A stretch of DNA of 64,000 nt from Amphibalanus amphitrite. Lineage: Eukaryota; Arthropoda; Thecostraca; Balanomorpha; Balanidae. Within the stretch, counting starts at the first letter, position 1. Every line of letters starts with the position of its first letter. Positions 12,401 to 24,052 of this stretch are shown here, piece by piece. The notes under the pieces are model-generated. The model searched no databases. It saw nothing but the letters and a program-made list of their open reading frames with translations, and was not told where the DNA came from. The stretch lies in assembly GCF_019059575.1 (NCBI RefSeq), contig NW_024882905.1, positions 116,631 to 180,630 of the forward strand, written 5' to 3'. The translations under genes were made by a program, and so were the position numbers.

Positions 12401-15400
12401 GATGTTGCCGACAAACTGCACTAGGTAGTTGGTGTTGCGGCTCATTTCGGCTCTGATCGTAGCTGCCGGGCCGGGCCGACTCGTGATCCCGGCCGGCGCC
12501 GCTCCACGCCGCCGCCGCCCCCATCCCCCTGCCATGCCGCCGGCAGATGGGCCGTCCTCGAGAGAGTTTATGGCAGTGATCGGGTGACGGGACGCTTCTC
12601 TCTCCCTGCGACCGTGTTCTACAGCTGCAGTTGTATGAAAGGATGCGCTGTTACCGGAGGGACTGACCCGGGGGGAGGGGGTGGGCTGGTGTGGCGTCGC
12701 ACGTGGAACTGTGTCCCCGGCGGGCCGGAGCCGTTATGCCGACATGTGCCGACCGCGTGGTAGGGTTACCAGGACGCTGTGTAGTGTGTAGCTTCTTTGT
12801 TATTTCATTACTTCCGTCGCCATCTGTGTCCTCCCGACCCAGTATATAAACGAGGCGGGAGCAACCCTCGCTCTCACTTCTTTACTTTTCGGCGCCGAGA
12901 GAGCACTGCCTCGCTCTCTCTGGCCGACTCTTCTTGTCAGTGATACTGTGTTGTCATCGCCTATTCGCCATCTGCAATACTCACCAGTTCGGAAGAATCT
13001 TGTGTTTGTGAATGGTGAAGAGTGGAGTGCAGCGGCGGATAAGAGCACGGGGAGAGTGGCACACAGTCAGTTCGCACAGTCTTCTATTTCACGGTGACCG
13101 GGTCTACTTATCGTTCCTATCTGATTCCTTATTTTCCTAATACCTCTTGCTCTCTGAAAAGAGGGTTCCTTTGTCTCTCTGTAAAGAGGGCTCTATATTT
13201 AGGTCTTACCATGCTCTCTGTAAAGAGGGTTCCTTTGTCTCTCTGAAAAGAGGGCTCTGCATACCCTTTTAGGTCTTAACATGCTCTCTGTAAAGAGGGT
13301 TCCTTTGTCTCTCTGAAAAGAGGGCTCTGCATACCCTTTTAGGTCTTAACATGCTCTCTGTAAAGAGGGTTCCTTTGTCGCTCTGAAAAGAGTGCTCTTA
13401 AACCTTGATCCAAAATTATATTCATTCATATAGCATCCACTTCTGATATTATAAATTCCCAATTTCACCTCATTACCATATCAACCTATATCCTGTCAGG
13501 CCCCGGTCGCCACACCAAATGATGCGAGACGTCAACACACACACAGTTATACAGTCCACTGAGTCAAGTTGAAGAACGTCTGCAACAGTATTGACAGCGC
13601 TCTGAGACAGTCTGCAAAATACAGGGTGACACAAAAAAAAACGGTCATCACCAAAATTCGAATAACTTCGGAAGTTTTATTCAGATCATCACCAAACTTC
13701 AGCCACTTTAGGTCACACCTATGTAGCAGACATCCACCAAGTTTCAAGTCTTCACTACGAATACTTTTAGTACAGTGTGTGTTTTACGGACGCTCCACAA
13801 TGTGCTCCAGGTGAGCGCCCCGGCGCTGCAGGGCGTAGGCACACCTGCATCTGGCGGGCAAAGTTGCCGATAACCCGATAAGAATAACGTTTCAGGGGTA
13901 GCACACTCCCTGAGCACTGTCTCCAGAGGCCATTGCACTCTGTAAAATGCACAGCCATCGGGTTATCGACAACTTTGCCCGCCGGATGCAAGTGTGCCTA
14001 CGCCCTGCAGCGCCGTGGCGCTCACCTGGAGCACATTGTGGAGCGTCAGTAAAACACACACTGTACTAAAAGTATTCGTAGTGAAGACCTGAAACTTGGT
14101 GGATGTATGCTACATAGGTGTGACCTTAAGTGGCCGAAGTTTGGTGATGATCTGAATAAAACTTCCGAAGTTATTCGAAATTTGGTGATGACCGTTTTTT
14201 TTGTGTCACCCTGTATGACATACAAAGTATCAGCCACCAGCCGTAAATGGGATGCTGCTAGTTCCGCGGGCCCATCGTCAGCTTCTTTACACGCAGCATG
14301 TTGGATATGTAACTGTAATTAACGAACGTTTATGTGCGCATGTAAGGGCTGCGCACCTGCTTGGCATACAAGAGATACAAGTCATTTCCTCAGCAATTTT
14401 CTCGTTTCCTGTCGGGACGGGCTGTAGTTAGCACTCCAGGGGACGCATTATGAGCCCACCAAAACCAGGTGTACTCGATTAACCGCTAAATCCCGGCCCG
14501 GACAGCCGCCGTTCGGCGATAGCATCGTACCGCGCCGCACACGGACCGCCGATGGGCGCGCGGCGGGCATTTGACACCGGCAGTGCCCGTGGGGCCACTC
14601 GGGCGTGCGTAAACGACATCGGCGGCGCACTGTGGCCATTAGCGGCCGCCGGTGCCGGTCGGCGGCCCCTTCCGTATTTATAGTGTGGCCGGTCGATGGC
14701 CAGCACAAGGCCCGACCCACTTCAGGCACTGTATGAATGGCGCACCGCGACACACGACACAGGACACACAGTGCCACAGCGGCACACGGCACCGGCCCGG
14801 CCGTCCCAGTCCGTCCCACCAGCCGGGCCGCCCGCTGGTGGCGCCCAGCAGACTGCCGCTCGGAAGGAATTGATTGATCCAACAATCCTGTGATTTCAAT
14901 CCAATAGAAATATGAATCCGGAGGCTTAGCGACTCTGTGCTGTGCAATTTTCAGCAAATCACTTTCTGAGACGTTGAAACCGTATTTGAAGCCAAGTGAT
15001 TCATATTTCCCCTGACCTTATTCCCCGCTGGGTACCACTCAACTAGCTGGCTACTGTTAGCGGGCCAATTCCATTATCTAGAACACAGTAGGTACGTGTT
15101 CCTGAGAGCAACTAAATTGACCGAACCTGCAGCAGCTGTAGTAAGTGTGTCGACTGAATTTTGTAACCGTTACAGCTCCAGTTATGTAAAACATGATTTA
15201 TTATGGAATGCTGCGATTTGACTCAGGTTGATGAATGCATTTTCAAGGCGAAGATTAGAAGCAAAAGATCACCGGAAACAATGTGAGTGGCTTTCAAATA
15301 ACTCACTGGAAGCATTAGAAGCCACTCAAGCAAGCCGCCAGTAGTTCAGTGCCGGAAAAGTGAACACATGTCAGTCTTTACAAAATAGCACCCAATGACA

Positions 15401-18400
15401 ACAATCACTCTCCTTTTAATTTGGAATGCATGTTTCAGTCCTTTCCCAATAATTAAATGTTTATGTGATTGTTTTAACCCGCGCCGGGCCGGTGCTCTGA
15501 GATTCCGCGCCGGGCCGGGCGGGAGTCTGAACACCCCCCCCCCTTCTAACTCGGCTCCTGGGCCACGTAGCGGCAATCGAAAGAACGTCCAAAATAAGGA
15601 CGAAAACACTTCGGTCATTTTTTGGGTCAAGTGAAAGGTCAGGTCACCAGAGGTCACCAAAGGTAAAATGTTGACTATTTCAACATTTTGGAAACTGCCA
15701 ACGGCTATCTCGGGAACCGATAGAGCTACAGCGCCGCGGAAAGCGCATTCGATAGCCCTTTTACAGACCTTTCTAAGTTATGTTCTCAGATTTGACTCAG
15801 GTCAACGGTTTAGCCTCCAGAGGGCAAAAACTCCAAAAATAGCCGTTTTACCAAAAACGTTTTTTTTCGGCAATAGCTTTTGACTCAAAAGAGCCATGAC
15901 ATTACTTTTGCCACCATCGTGTTCCTCTCGTCGAGACGCGTCGAATGACCTATAATTTGACCTTGAAATGTCAACTTGAAAATTTGACCTCAGGTCAAGG
16001 TCATGAGCTGACCGGATAAGGTCATGTTGCATATCAGTCGATCCGCAACGTCGAGCCGAACACATCTAAGGCGTCGTTTTCAGCGCTCTAGCACGCCTCT
16101 ATCAGAAGTTATTAGCGAAAAACTGTTAGATTATGTTCGTGACCTGAGATGACATCGGGGACATAACGAGGGGTCACAGTTGCCATTTTCCGGCTCAGTG
16201 TGTCAATTTTACCTACATCTCGATGTTTGAGAGTGTCTAGAATAGTGCTCTTGCAAAAGAGACGCTTTTCAATTTTCTCCCCTTGACTTATACCTAAATA
16301 TATGGAGAGGCCGCAAATTGACCTGACCTTAGGTCACTGATATCAAAATTCCGAGACATAAATTTTATAGATAATGTTGCTCTTATCAATCGCTGAAAGT
16401 TTCAAGGCAATCGATCAATTGGTGTAGCTATGACGAGCATTCTTATTTTTTTTTATCAGGGGAGGTCACTTGGCGTGACCTGGTGACCTGACCTAAGGCG
16501 ACCTGGGTCTGAAATCTTCACAACATGTGTGGAAAAGATGCACGAACAAGTGTGCAAAAAACGGCGGCGCGATATCTGCGAAAAACCGCAGGGGGGGGGG
16601 GGTGTTCAAACACCCCCCCCCCCCGGCCCGGCGCGGGTTAATGTTCACATTAATGATTTTATCCACCGTGTTGGAAATACACACAAACCCGTGGAAACCG
16701 CACATCCGAACGAAACGATACATTAGAAGGCATTAGAGGGCAAAAGCATTGTAACGGCAACATTTAAACTCTTCATATTCCACTCTCTCATACCGCCCTT
16801 TTTAAGTCATTATGGACTTTCTTATGGACACCCCGACTCAAGTGTTTCTAGAACATTATACCTACCCATCAACATATCAATTCGGTATCGCCATGGCCTG
16901 AATGCACGTCCGGGCACAGATTTAAAAGGAGTCCCACTGACAAAAGGAGTCTCGACCTGCGAGTGGCGTCTCAAGACGGCGACCCGATGACACCGCCGAC
17001 ACCCTCGTATGGGGTCAGATCGCTGCATAGAGCGGACACCACCACGACAAAGGGCTCCACATCAGATAACGGGCTGCCAGCTCCCTTTCAACAAAAACAC
17101 TGCGTGCCTTTTCAGAATCTCAGTCAACAAAAAGCTGGCCGAGCACTCGCCGAGCACTCGGCCATTTTACCAAGCCTTCATTACTCATCACTCATCAGGC
17201 CAGTCAGCACATATCGAACGGTCGATTCCTATACACGGCTCGGGCGTGCTCCGTCAACTGCGGGGAACGAGCCCCGGCCTGGATAATCATCTACTAATGG
17301 GGAGCGCCGACAGCGCTGATTGGAGGCCCAAACCGCGGCAAAAGGCGTCACATCGCGTGAGAAATAAAACGCCGCCAGACATCCTCCGGTCCACGGTCTT
17401 GGGAACGGCGATCACCAAAGGGTGGCACGAAATGGGGCGACAAGACTGCGGTCGGGGCATATTAGGATGAGCCGAATCGAACTCTTAGCACGCACAAGCT
17501 GGTCAGCATTATAGCCAGGCTCGTGGCACATAACCAATAACTGCACCATTCCTTACGTCATAGAGAGAAGATTTATCTTAAAATTGGGCACTAGTGGGAA
17601 GGTATCTTACTTTTCAGATGCATGCCCCAACAAGTCGAAGAGGAGAGAATGCGTTTTTGACAAGCAGCTTTGATTTCTGACTAAGCATTGCAGCATTGGT
17701 AAAAACAAGCATTAAATCATAAATGTAACTATAGCGACTAAAAAAATATATTGTAAATGTTTTAGCTCATAATTGACTCCAACTAAATAAATTGAGGAAA
17801 GATAATTAATCTCGCAATTACGCCTGTTTTGTCTCAAATAAAACTTGTATAATTAAAAATTGGACAACGAACATCGCCGATTGATGAAAGATACTCCGCA
17901 CTCGGGCAGTTGGCAGCGTACTCACCTACGACATTTGCCAGGGCGAGCAGCTCACAGAAGAAGTACTTGTAAAACCACCAGTTGTGATGGCACAGGTTGA
18001 TGTGCAGGTAGTCGAGAAGCATCTTCTTCTTTTGTTTCTTTTCTACGTCTGCCACGAGGCCAATGTCCATGTCGAGAAGCAGAGAGTGGATCTTCCCGCC
18101 TTCCCAGTTCTTCCAGAGCCATCGCGGGATGTAGAACAGGATCGCCTGTCGGGAGGTACAGGCCACGTCACCGAGCATTCACCGGTAACACAGAGCTGAG
18201 GGGATGCACCGCCACTGGAACACTCCGTCCCAAACAAGAGTTAGAAATAGGAGCGGATTCCCAGCCAGACGCGACGAGCCATCCGGCACAGGTGCAATGT
18301 TTGTTGAACGGACCGAATCAATCACAACTTCACCATTCTATCAAACGTAAACTGTCAATGATGTGAAAAACGAATTGTTTACATTTGAGCCTGCTTCCGA

Positions 18401-21400
18401 AAGGAAACAAACATTTGCACAGAGTCTCTAACAAGCTGTGACAGTTAGACGATGCGCGAACGGCTGACGCGAAATTAATGAATCGGCTCCGCACGGGGCA
18501 CAACTGTTTAGATTTCGTGTGAAGCATTGCCAAGGCATACAAACAATGAGCTACATAAGCATGGGCGATGATCGTCCACGTAAGTTATCAGAGAGCATTG
18601 ATCAATGGTAGATAGGGTGCAAATCACAGAGACATTCTTAACAGACAGGTCAGTCTACTTCAAAAGACTGTACCATTTGTTTTATAAAAAAAATGAATAA
18701 TTGTCACCTTCTCAGCAGTGTTTAGTTATGTTTGAGCTGATTGGCTACCTGGGCTTAATCAGCAAAAACTTATCGCACGCGTTGAGAGGGTTCAGCACAA
18801 GGTTCTGATGTGGTCAACGGACAGCACGAATCCCCCTTCCCCGTCCGACTCTCTGTTAAGCACCTGCACTCTTCAACGGGCGACCATCGAGCGCCATGGG
18901 ACTTAGCAATGTTGGAATTGTCGTTTTCGATTCTGGTCCCGGAGAATAAAATCTGTCTGGAGAGCCGTCCAGCTTTTAGAAGAACCAACCGTACCATCAT
19001 ATGTTTTGCTTATTGAATGTACTAACTGATTAGTGATTATATATGTGACTTAGAATGCTGTTACTGCGCATTTTAGGTGTAATAATAACAATTTTTATCA
19101 CAAAAGATGATTTTTTTAACTTTCAGCTGCTGAAGTACAAGTTTGGAAAGGACGACGAAATCTTTTGGACCCGACCAGGACCAGAAAAGGGCCTTAGTTC
19201 CAGCATTAATGTCATGCGACTTGATTTAGACGACCCGTATCAATTATCATCTTAGGTATTTACGAATATGAAAGTTAGGAGAGAACCTGGGAGATGAGAT
19301 TTGCGTCAACGTCGACGTCTCCACTTTGTATTTGTCGCTTGGCGTCAGTTCATCATCCTGAGGTATCACTGTTGACGTCTACCACTTGATCTTGAAACTC
19401 CTGGTTACCGGATGGCCACTGACCACTGCCACTGGCGCCACTGCCATCCCATCCCATCCCTATGTACACGTTCGGCGAGCAATGACCGCCGAAGCGAAGC
19501 AATTTGGTTCAGGTTCCCACTACCGAATTTCATGAGGTAACCTACAGCATTCTAATAAACACTAGAATTTTACCAACAACGGTAAAGACAGCCATATTCA
19601 GCCCGGATTCAGCCCAGATTCGGATATGGGGCATCTCGGATATTCATAAAACCCGCACGCAGAAGAACGCTTGTGGCAGGAAATAAGTGGCCCAAACCCT
19701 TCGGCGGCACTTCCAGCCGTTTGACCTACCTAGAGCAGTCAACAATAGCTACGGCCCCTTAATTTGCACAGCAGTGAGCAGATTGTGACCGATCACCCAC
19801 CATCGCAGCTCGCTATCCTCAATCCTCAGGATAAACCCATCCGCATCCCCCTAACACTCCCCCTGTCCGGGCTGGCGGTCACCCCACCTGACAACCGGCG
19901 CGGTGGGGTCGGGTCCCACACCAGGACTCGTTACAATCCTCTCCGGGGTGACCGTTTGGTACGCGGGCGGACTGTCCCAATGGGGCAATCCGGTCCTACC
20001 GGGACGGTCTCACCTCCGCGTATCACTGCCAGTGTCCCGCACAGGTGAGTGTCTACGCCCTATCCAAATATCCCATAGCTCTGCATTGACCTTAGGCCGA
20101 AAGAGCTCCCAACAAACCAAAGAAGTAGCCCACACAGTGGAGCTCCCGGGCCAGGGACAGGTCGAGCGGGGCCTGGAATCAGCGGTCCAGTAATAAGTCG
20201 AATAACAAGTAAGGAATAAGTGGAGTAAGACGATAAAAAACCCTTGATTTTTTCCAATATTCGAGCAGGAAAAAGTGCGATTCAAGAAAGGGAATGGCGA
20301 GGGACATCATTCGATGGCCCACAGACCGTAGCAACTCTCCTGGCAAATGGGCCGTGCTCTTTGTTGACCTCTTTATGTCAAACAAAGGTGTCGCCGAATG
20401 GTTTGAGCCAGGCCTTCCCAACACAAGGGCTCTTTCATGTGCGAGTTTCAAGCCGATGAGAGCCATTCTAAATCTGGGGTGACTGCTGAGTCCGGGTTTG
20501 GGCTTCAAGCACATGCGTCGGTTTGTTACCATTTCACGCTGCCCAGATCAATTGAGGTTTCATAGTCGCCAGCGGTTTACAGGAAAGTTATGTACTACGG
20601 TCTATGAACTGTCGAATGATGTGCTGCGGATCGCCATTATTCCTATTCGTATCTAAGACTATATAGTTGCATACCTATTACCTAATCAGGAACTGCTGTA
20701 TAAGCGTTTTTTATCTGACACTTCATTGATCTTAGGTCATCACGTGACATTTAGAGATAAAATTCATAGTTTCAGGTCATGGCACGTCGTGCGGTGCCAT
20801 AGGTAAAAGCATCCCAGCCAATCCCCTCATGGGATTTTGCGATGCATCCCTTAACTGAAGCCTCCAGAGTCGAAATCGGGAGAGTAGAAAAACATTGGAA
20901 AACGACCCATGTCCCTTTGCTTTACATTCAACATCGGCACATAGATAGGTAGCGAATACCTATTCCGATCAATGCATAATTATATGTGTCAGAACCCCCC
21001 TCCCCCCACCTCCCAAGTTCAGCAGCCAACAAAGAGGAAAACGACCCAGCCCAATCCGCAATCAGCAGACTTTGGTAGTCGTTTCATAGCCTTGGTCGTT
21101 TCGATCAGCTCGTTCAAACCCCCCCCCCCCCCGGCCCCCCTTCCTCCACCCGGCCTCGTGTGAAATGATATGCCGCCAGGCGCCACTGCATTGGCATTAC
21201 CTGAATGACTAATGAGCTGTGACACGCCTACTAAACGTTTATCGATCTTTCATACTGTCTAGCATCTTGGAAAAGTGACATTCCAGCTGATCCAGCACCT
21301 GCACAATTAAAGTCATGGAATACGCTGAGCTGAGGATCACGACCAGCCGACACGGACAGGCTAGCAGGGACCTCGATCGTCACAGTTATTAAGTAAAAAT

Positions 21401-21788
21401 TAAGTATACTTACTTGAAAGAACAAGCAGAAGCAGACCCACTGGTAATACTTGATGTACCTCACGTCGTCTGGATCTTTTGGCTTGCCGATACCTGGGTA
21501 CACGATCTCGCCCAGGTCTCCTGGCGTTTTGCCAACTTTGAGGTTGAACGCAGACGGAACATGGTATGTTGTATGAATCCAGCAAAAAGTGTTGACCACA
21601 TCTTCAGGAATGTCCTTGGAGTGTATGCAGTTGATTGGATTTCCGACATACTGTCGCGTGGTCACCAAAAGTGAAAACGATATCAAAATTAACACGGTCA
21701 CCGAGTAGTGTATCCGAAACACTGTAGCGTCCGTTTTAACATGGCTGACTTTGATAAAACTCTTGAGCCCCCGAAAGATATCCAGCAT
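5934..21788 (-). CDS. Innexin gap-junction protein (3 exons, 369 aa)
   Basis: Innexins form invertebrate gap junctions and hemichannels in the plasma membrane. The CDS joins 21414-21788, 17926-18145 and 5934-6448 with GT-AG introns and matching phases (0, then 1). The protein starts [10 protein letters not shown]. It has the first membrane segment at about residues 27-47, extracellular-loop-1 cysteines 54 and 69, the family signature YYQWV at 114-118, second-loop cysteines 244 and 262, and the last membrane segment at about 273-295. The length is normal for the family. Similarity looks split between Inx1 and Inx2 types, so no orthologue is named. The start was chosen because it matches the conserved innexin N terminus; the frame is open further upstream. 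Intron 2 is 11.5 kb and full of transposons. No obvious AATAAA was found just downstream. Confidence 0.95.
7592..8773 (+). repeat. 5' LTR of the Pao/BEL element
   Basis: The LTR is 1182 bp, starts TGTTGCCGACAAACTGC and ends TGCAACA. It has a clear TATA box, TATATAAA, at 8032-8039. Downstream lies a tandem region (about 8330-8585) of about 68-bp units containing CTCTCTGTAAAGAGGG and CTCTCTGAAAAGAGGG, each able to form a small hairpin. Confidence 0.9.
8032..8039 (+). promoter_or_regulatory. TATA box of the LTR promoter
   Basis: TATATAAA lies in the 5' LTR and is repeated at 12843-12850 in the 3' LTR. It probably directs transcription of the element. The 3' copy could also drive antisense transcription into innexin intron 2. 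Confidence 0.6.
8919..12314 (+). CDS. Pao/BEL Gag-protease polyprotein with collapsed RT
   Basis: This 1131-aa ORF is the internal coding region of the retrotransposon. A charged coiled-coil-like N terminus (about residues 190-260, rich in KQEDM repeats) is followed by a Pao-type Gag domain (about 362-480, including LPTFRG). Next come Cys/His knuckle motifs (about 583-648) and an aspartic protease with the catalytic motif LLDTGAQ near residue 704. Then only pieces of the polymerase remain: LGWALTG, a catalytic-loop-like FCMDDLLL near 960, and the downstream PEKMNPADD block near 1041. The RT palm is largely missing, as are RNase H and integrase, yet the frame stays open. The element would need proteins from an intact relative to move. 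Confidence 0.88.
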   Translation: MEDSKEGEDREMMLRSGDGAGAENGRAAGELGALTPQDSTEESNGMAMPQNRVDGGVKEVTATGELKTLKLQRGRKAALLTRACNTAEVQIDRCASEEELRKRLESLNTALEGFLDINGDYVEKVHEVGELEEAEEYAARLTARHASAIKAIKEAIKLKSSGCSASETEGKPMSLAPRRDGSKVSGSRASKCSKASTVAREAEITAEMKALELKHLRARKERERQKKEQEDMLRKQEDMLKEQEDMLEEKAMEEEVERALVKARLCKAAESDLEWERRHDFDGENVALVPRECNVAEGPVTVDLPQRRPPPQEQRRTLQPEQQTAANNAELPSSKNEQHPANWVTDVRSEQQPLFHQQSAFVKSIPRLTLPTFRGSAQEWPRWIGLFKALVHNQPSLSDSERMAHLQNAVEGPAAQAINGMLFDGELYQEALKTLQERFGREEDIIQAHLRKVFTCTPPSLMDLPAMEQFYSVVHNTVTVLRNLGYSSDLASSENLRRVVEKLPVELCREWGREVHRLRPVRPTLEAFSSWLKIEVDVLSHSGSQFVTNDRTEAAKSRDGGTARKSAFATGVTSSADPESRRACVVCEDTHKLPDCPTFKAKTTEARINIVSAKTLCFSCLGKGHWSRRCRVARRCGIEGCKFKHHPLLHGNKGQAVPDKPRKEEGSNSAPFVAASLNEETDTLLQVVRVQVHGTRGSKEVLALLDTGAQTSLCREDVLRDLGITGHRRQLRIQNVEGSGVQKPSQCVSLTISALDPDGRKSEIQIPEVWSVPALNVTAPVVKGSQLKGCEHLHGLEFPQYDGGQVELLIGANVLEAVLQRETRVGRPNQPVAVKTDLGWALTGSVSAIVHSSLRQVMSTKLLLTEQEDERSAAVNEGRSTEPFGTERCQTKPRSKEGERVVKPLEESTIRSQGRYKTGLLGARSSPGIANYVLKETPQEHWNEGWTAPPREPEQIQQSFCMDDLLLYDADVDTAKHLKQGAIRALSDGGFKLTKWRSSRHEVLEGTSTSDLASAWVRRRLQRRKPQESSGKRTYSGTRRHVPEKMNPADDCSRGLSASEITSESRWLSGPAFLSDDEENWPAQAPPPPLTDDMEEVKSNILASVVKGGGQPERLQGAHYCRCRRRAATAV
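12403..13587 (+). repeat. 3' LTR of the Pao/BEL element
   Basis: The LTR is 1185 bp, nearly identical to the 5' LTR, with a 4-bp CAGT insertion in a CACAGT stretch and a few substitutions. It ends TGCAACA, directly followed by the target duplicate GTATT. Confidence 0.9.
13622..14213. mobile_element. 592-bp foldback element with TA target site
   Basis: The termini CAGGGTGACAC and GTGTCACCCTG are flanked by TA on both sides (13620-13621 and 14214-14215), the pattern of Tc1/mariner-type elements. Nearly the whole element is an inverted repeat: arms of about 258 bp (13622-13880 and 13956-14213) around a loop of about 75 nt, with a few mismatches. It has no ORF and lies only 34 bp from the 3' LTR. 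Confidence 0.75.
14214..15473. other. Innexin intron 2 sequence without recognised features
   Basis: A GC-rich block at about 14480-14870 contains a TATTTATAG stretch near 14675, but no coding motif or conserved exon was found on either strand. Confidence 0.4.
15474..16641. mobile_element. TTAA-flanked element rich in AGGTCA half-sites, copy 1
   Basis: Perfect inverted termini TTAACCCGCGCCGGGCCGG bound a 1.17-kb element with TTAA at both ends, the piggyBac target-site pattern. The interior is non-coding and full of AGGTCA/TGACCT motifs, including AGGTCA-CCAG-AGGTCA near 15643 and TGACCTCAGGTCAAGGTCA near 15985. Related internal sequence occurs at 34950-35965, 37785-38530 and 38957-39978. Confidence 0.65.
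16642..17925. other. Innexin intron 2 remainder
   Basis: No exon, RNA gene or clear repeat structure was recognised in this stretch. The moderate ORF at 16963-17286 has no family motif. Confidence 0.4.
17926..18145 (-). CDS. Innexin exon 2
   Basis: The exon starts after TCCCGACAG and ends before GTGAGT. It encodes residues 126-198: the conserved [15 protein letters not shown] stretch after the second membrane segment, the cytoplasmic loop (KKQKKK) and the third membrane segment around [10 protein letters not shown]. Confidence 0.94.
18146..21413. other. Innexin intron 1
   Basis: This 3.3-kb intron shows no recognisable exon or RNA gene. Short G/C homopolymers occur near 21120. Several frames of 60-117 aa lack any family signature. 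Confidence 0.45.
21414..21788 (-). CDS. Innexin exon 1 (start codon, TM1, EL1)
   Basis: ATG at 21786-21788 begins [10 protein letters not shown], the expected innexin N terminus. The exon ends CAA before the donor GTAAGT, immediately after [12 protein letters not shown]. It encodes residues 1-125. Confidence 0.95.
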
Positions 21789-24052
21789 TGCGCCTATGAA
21801 GGGAAAGTGTTCTAACGGCCTCAGACAATAAAATCTCAAATCCACAGCAACACAGATCTCTGGATCAGCCAAAATCACAAACGACTCCCTTCCCACGCAA
21901 TATTTTTCAGTGCGTCGGTTTTCTGCTTTACAAACATTCCCGGTAGCCTCCTTCATTCTCATTGGTCGCTGGCATTATCAAGAGCATAAAGAAAGAAAAA
22001 ACGCTGCATAGATAATGTTCTTGCTGTTTGAGATCAAGTACGGGCTAGTAAATGTTTCCACGTAAATCGACGTATCAAAACGAGTGCAAAAGCGTGCTTT
22101 TTCACCAGGATGATGAGAGATTTAGCAATGTGGTTTGTTCAACACAACTATTCACTCTTTCACATGAAGAAACACACGCTCGAATGCGTATGGAGATCAG
22201 TCGAATGTGGTAGTCGCTGTCCCGTGTTAGCACACCTGACACACGGCCGCTGCCACCGACCGATCCGGCCCGCGCGGCTGCCGCCGGCCGACTGAGTGCC
22301 AGGAGCCCGGCACGCTACGGGAGCACCTATTCAGCGGCAAGGTAATAGGCATCCGCATCAATAGCACTGATGAAAATATGACATAGTAAGCGTATTAATG
22401 TTTGGTCGATACGGTATTGTAAGAGCAGAAGCGCAGAGGGCAGCCGGCAGATTACGTATCTATCACGGCATCTTATGGCTTCTGTTCAGAGCCATTCAGT
22501 GTGGCTGTGCAGTGTGCACCAACATAAAAATAAATGCAATACATTATCTGTTTCGAATCCACCCACGCTATCAATGTGTCAAACCACAACTCTTCTCCAT
22601 TTTTTTTTTCTGGGTCTAGTGTCACTGCAGAACACCAACTCAGCCAGCAATTTAGTCTGGCTAAAGTCCGTTTTGCCCCGGTAACTCAGACATGCCAAAT
22701 TTGGGCCAGTGTAAACGGAACACCGCCAGGGCCGGGGTTTGGGTGGAGTTCGATATGGCTCTATTCCGGCTAGTCAGCCTTTGCTGTAGCACTCCCGAGT
22801 TGGTATGGTTTCGGACCGCCAAGTCTGGCTCAAGTCCGGCTCCCTAGCTTACTGTGGCTGGAGTACGGTTAAGGTATGGCACGGCTGATACGGCTTACGC
22901 CCGGCTGTGGTGCGGGCGAGCTCCGGGATCGTGTGTCAGCTCCAGTAGAGCCCCAGACCTTGCCCGTACCTGATACCTCGGCCGGAGTAAGATGCCGTGA
23001 GCTAGCCAGAGTAAAACCAGCTACGGCCCAGGCCAAATTTGCTGGCTGGGAAGCGGAGGGTCTCAAACGTAGGAGACTAAGAGAACACGACTGTAGAGAG
23101 ATGGGGGATGGCTGTTGAGTGTTGGCATCCCCGCTACCCTTGCTCCAGGCCCACATAACGACGAGGATGAACGGCGATGTTGAGTAGGTCAGATTTTGTC
23201 TCATACGTAACTTAGTGATTTTTAGTTCAGCTAGCCGATGTCATCAACAATCAAGTTGAATTGTATCGATTGACAATGATAAATATCGATTTCATATATC
23301 GATGTCTCATTTTATCCAGGGTTGCGAAGCCGATGAATTTTCCGCGACCACGACTCCGAGTCCGGCTTCGCTTTCAAAATCGACTCCGACCGACTCAGAC
23401 TCCTAATGCTTAAAATGTTAAAGGTGAAAAACATTAGCTAAGTTTCGCAATTCGCATACCAATATTCATTCCAATAAAATTACAAATCCGAATTCCGAAA
23501 TAACAGTTCCAAATCCGTTACCAATTCTGTCAATTCTTCATTATTCATATAGTCAAAAATATAAAATAGCGAAGTTTTATTTCCGTTGTTTAATACGGTG
23601 TGGAGAGGAAGTGGCAAGAAGTAGGTACACAGAGACGTCGACGACTTTCACACGGATGGCAAGTTGTAATTTATATTCAAGTTACTTTTGAGAGAAGACC
23701 TGGCAGAACGCACCAGCCACAAGCTTTGGTAAGCCATGATGTTCGGTATGCCAGTGGAATGAGCTGAGGAAAAGTCAAATATATTCCCACACGCAAAACC
23801 TGAGCGTCTCCGAGGCTCTAGCAATAGCCGAGCCCGCTTGCTAGATTGCTCTGAGATGTTTGTTAGAACTAAAGAGTAGCCTACACGCATCCATAAGAAA
23901 TGTCAAGATGACACTCGAAACTGGACATCACACGTTACGCCCTCACGGCCTCGGAGCTGGATAGGAGAATGCGTTAGACCCCGGCCAATGGCGGGTCCGC
24001 CCTGAGCGCTCCATCACATCAGTGCGCAGGTTATCCCCAGGCGCCAGCGGTT
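21789..24052. other. Intergenic region between innexin and TTLL2-like gene
   Basis: The stretch upstream of the innexin ATG probably contains its 5' UTR and promoter; a GC-rich patch at 22250-22330 is a candidate promoter area. A degenerate fragment of the GACTCCGA/GAGCC repeat lies at about 23320-23405. Nothing else was recognised. Confidence 0.4.
23576..23581 (-). terminator. Candidate polyadenylation signal of TTLL2-like gene
   Basis: The minus strand reads AATAAA, 472 bp downstream of the TAG stop codon at 24053. It is the first canonical signal seen in that direction. Confidence 0.3.

Larger units (their letters stand above)
7592..13587 (+). mobile_element. Non-autonomous Pao/BEL LTR retrotransposon
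   Basis: The element is complete at its ends: LTRs 7592-8773 and 12403-13587 (TG...CA) are flanked by the 5-bp duplication GTATT (7587-7591 and 13588-13592). One ORF encodes Gag and protease but only fragments of reverse transcriptase, and no integrase is visible. A purine tract precedes the 3' LTR (about 12390-12402). The LTRs are nearly identical apart from a handful of substitutions and small indels, so the insertion is recent. It sits in innexin intron 2, antisense to the gene. Confidence 0.9.

Noticed and set aside
7592-13587. Cellular gene on the plus strand in innexin intron 2
   Set aside because: LTRs, a 5-bp target duplication and Pao-type Gag and protease show it is a retrotransposon.
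14480-14870. Alternative promoter or gene in GC-rich block with TATTTATAG
   Set aside because: No start exon or conserved reading frame could be tied to it; it lies mid-intron of the innexin.
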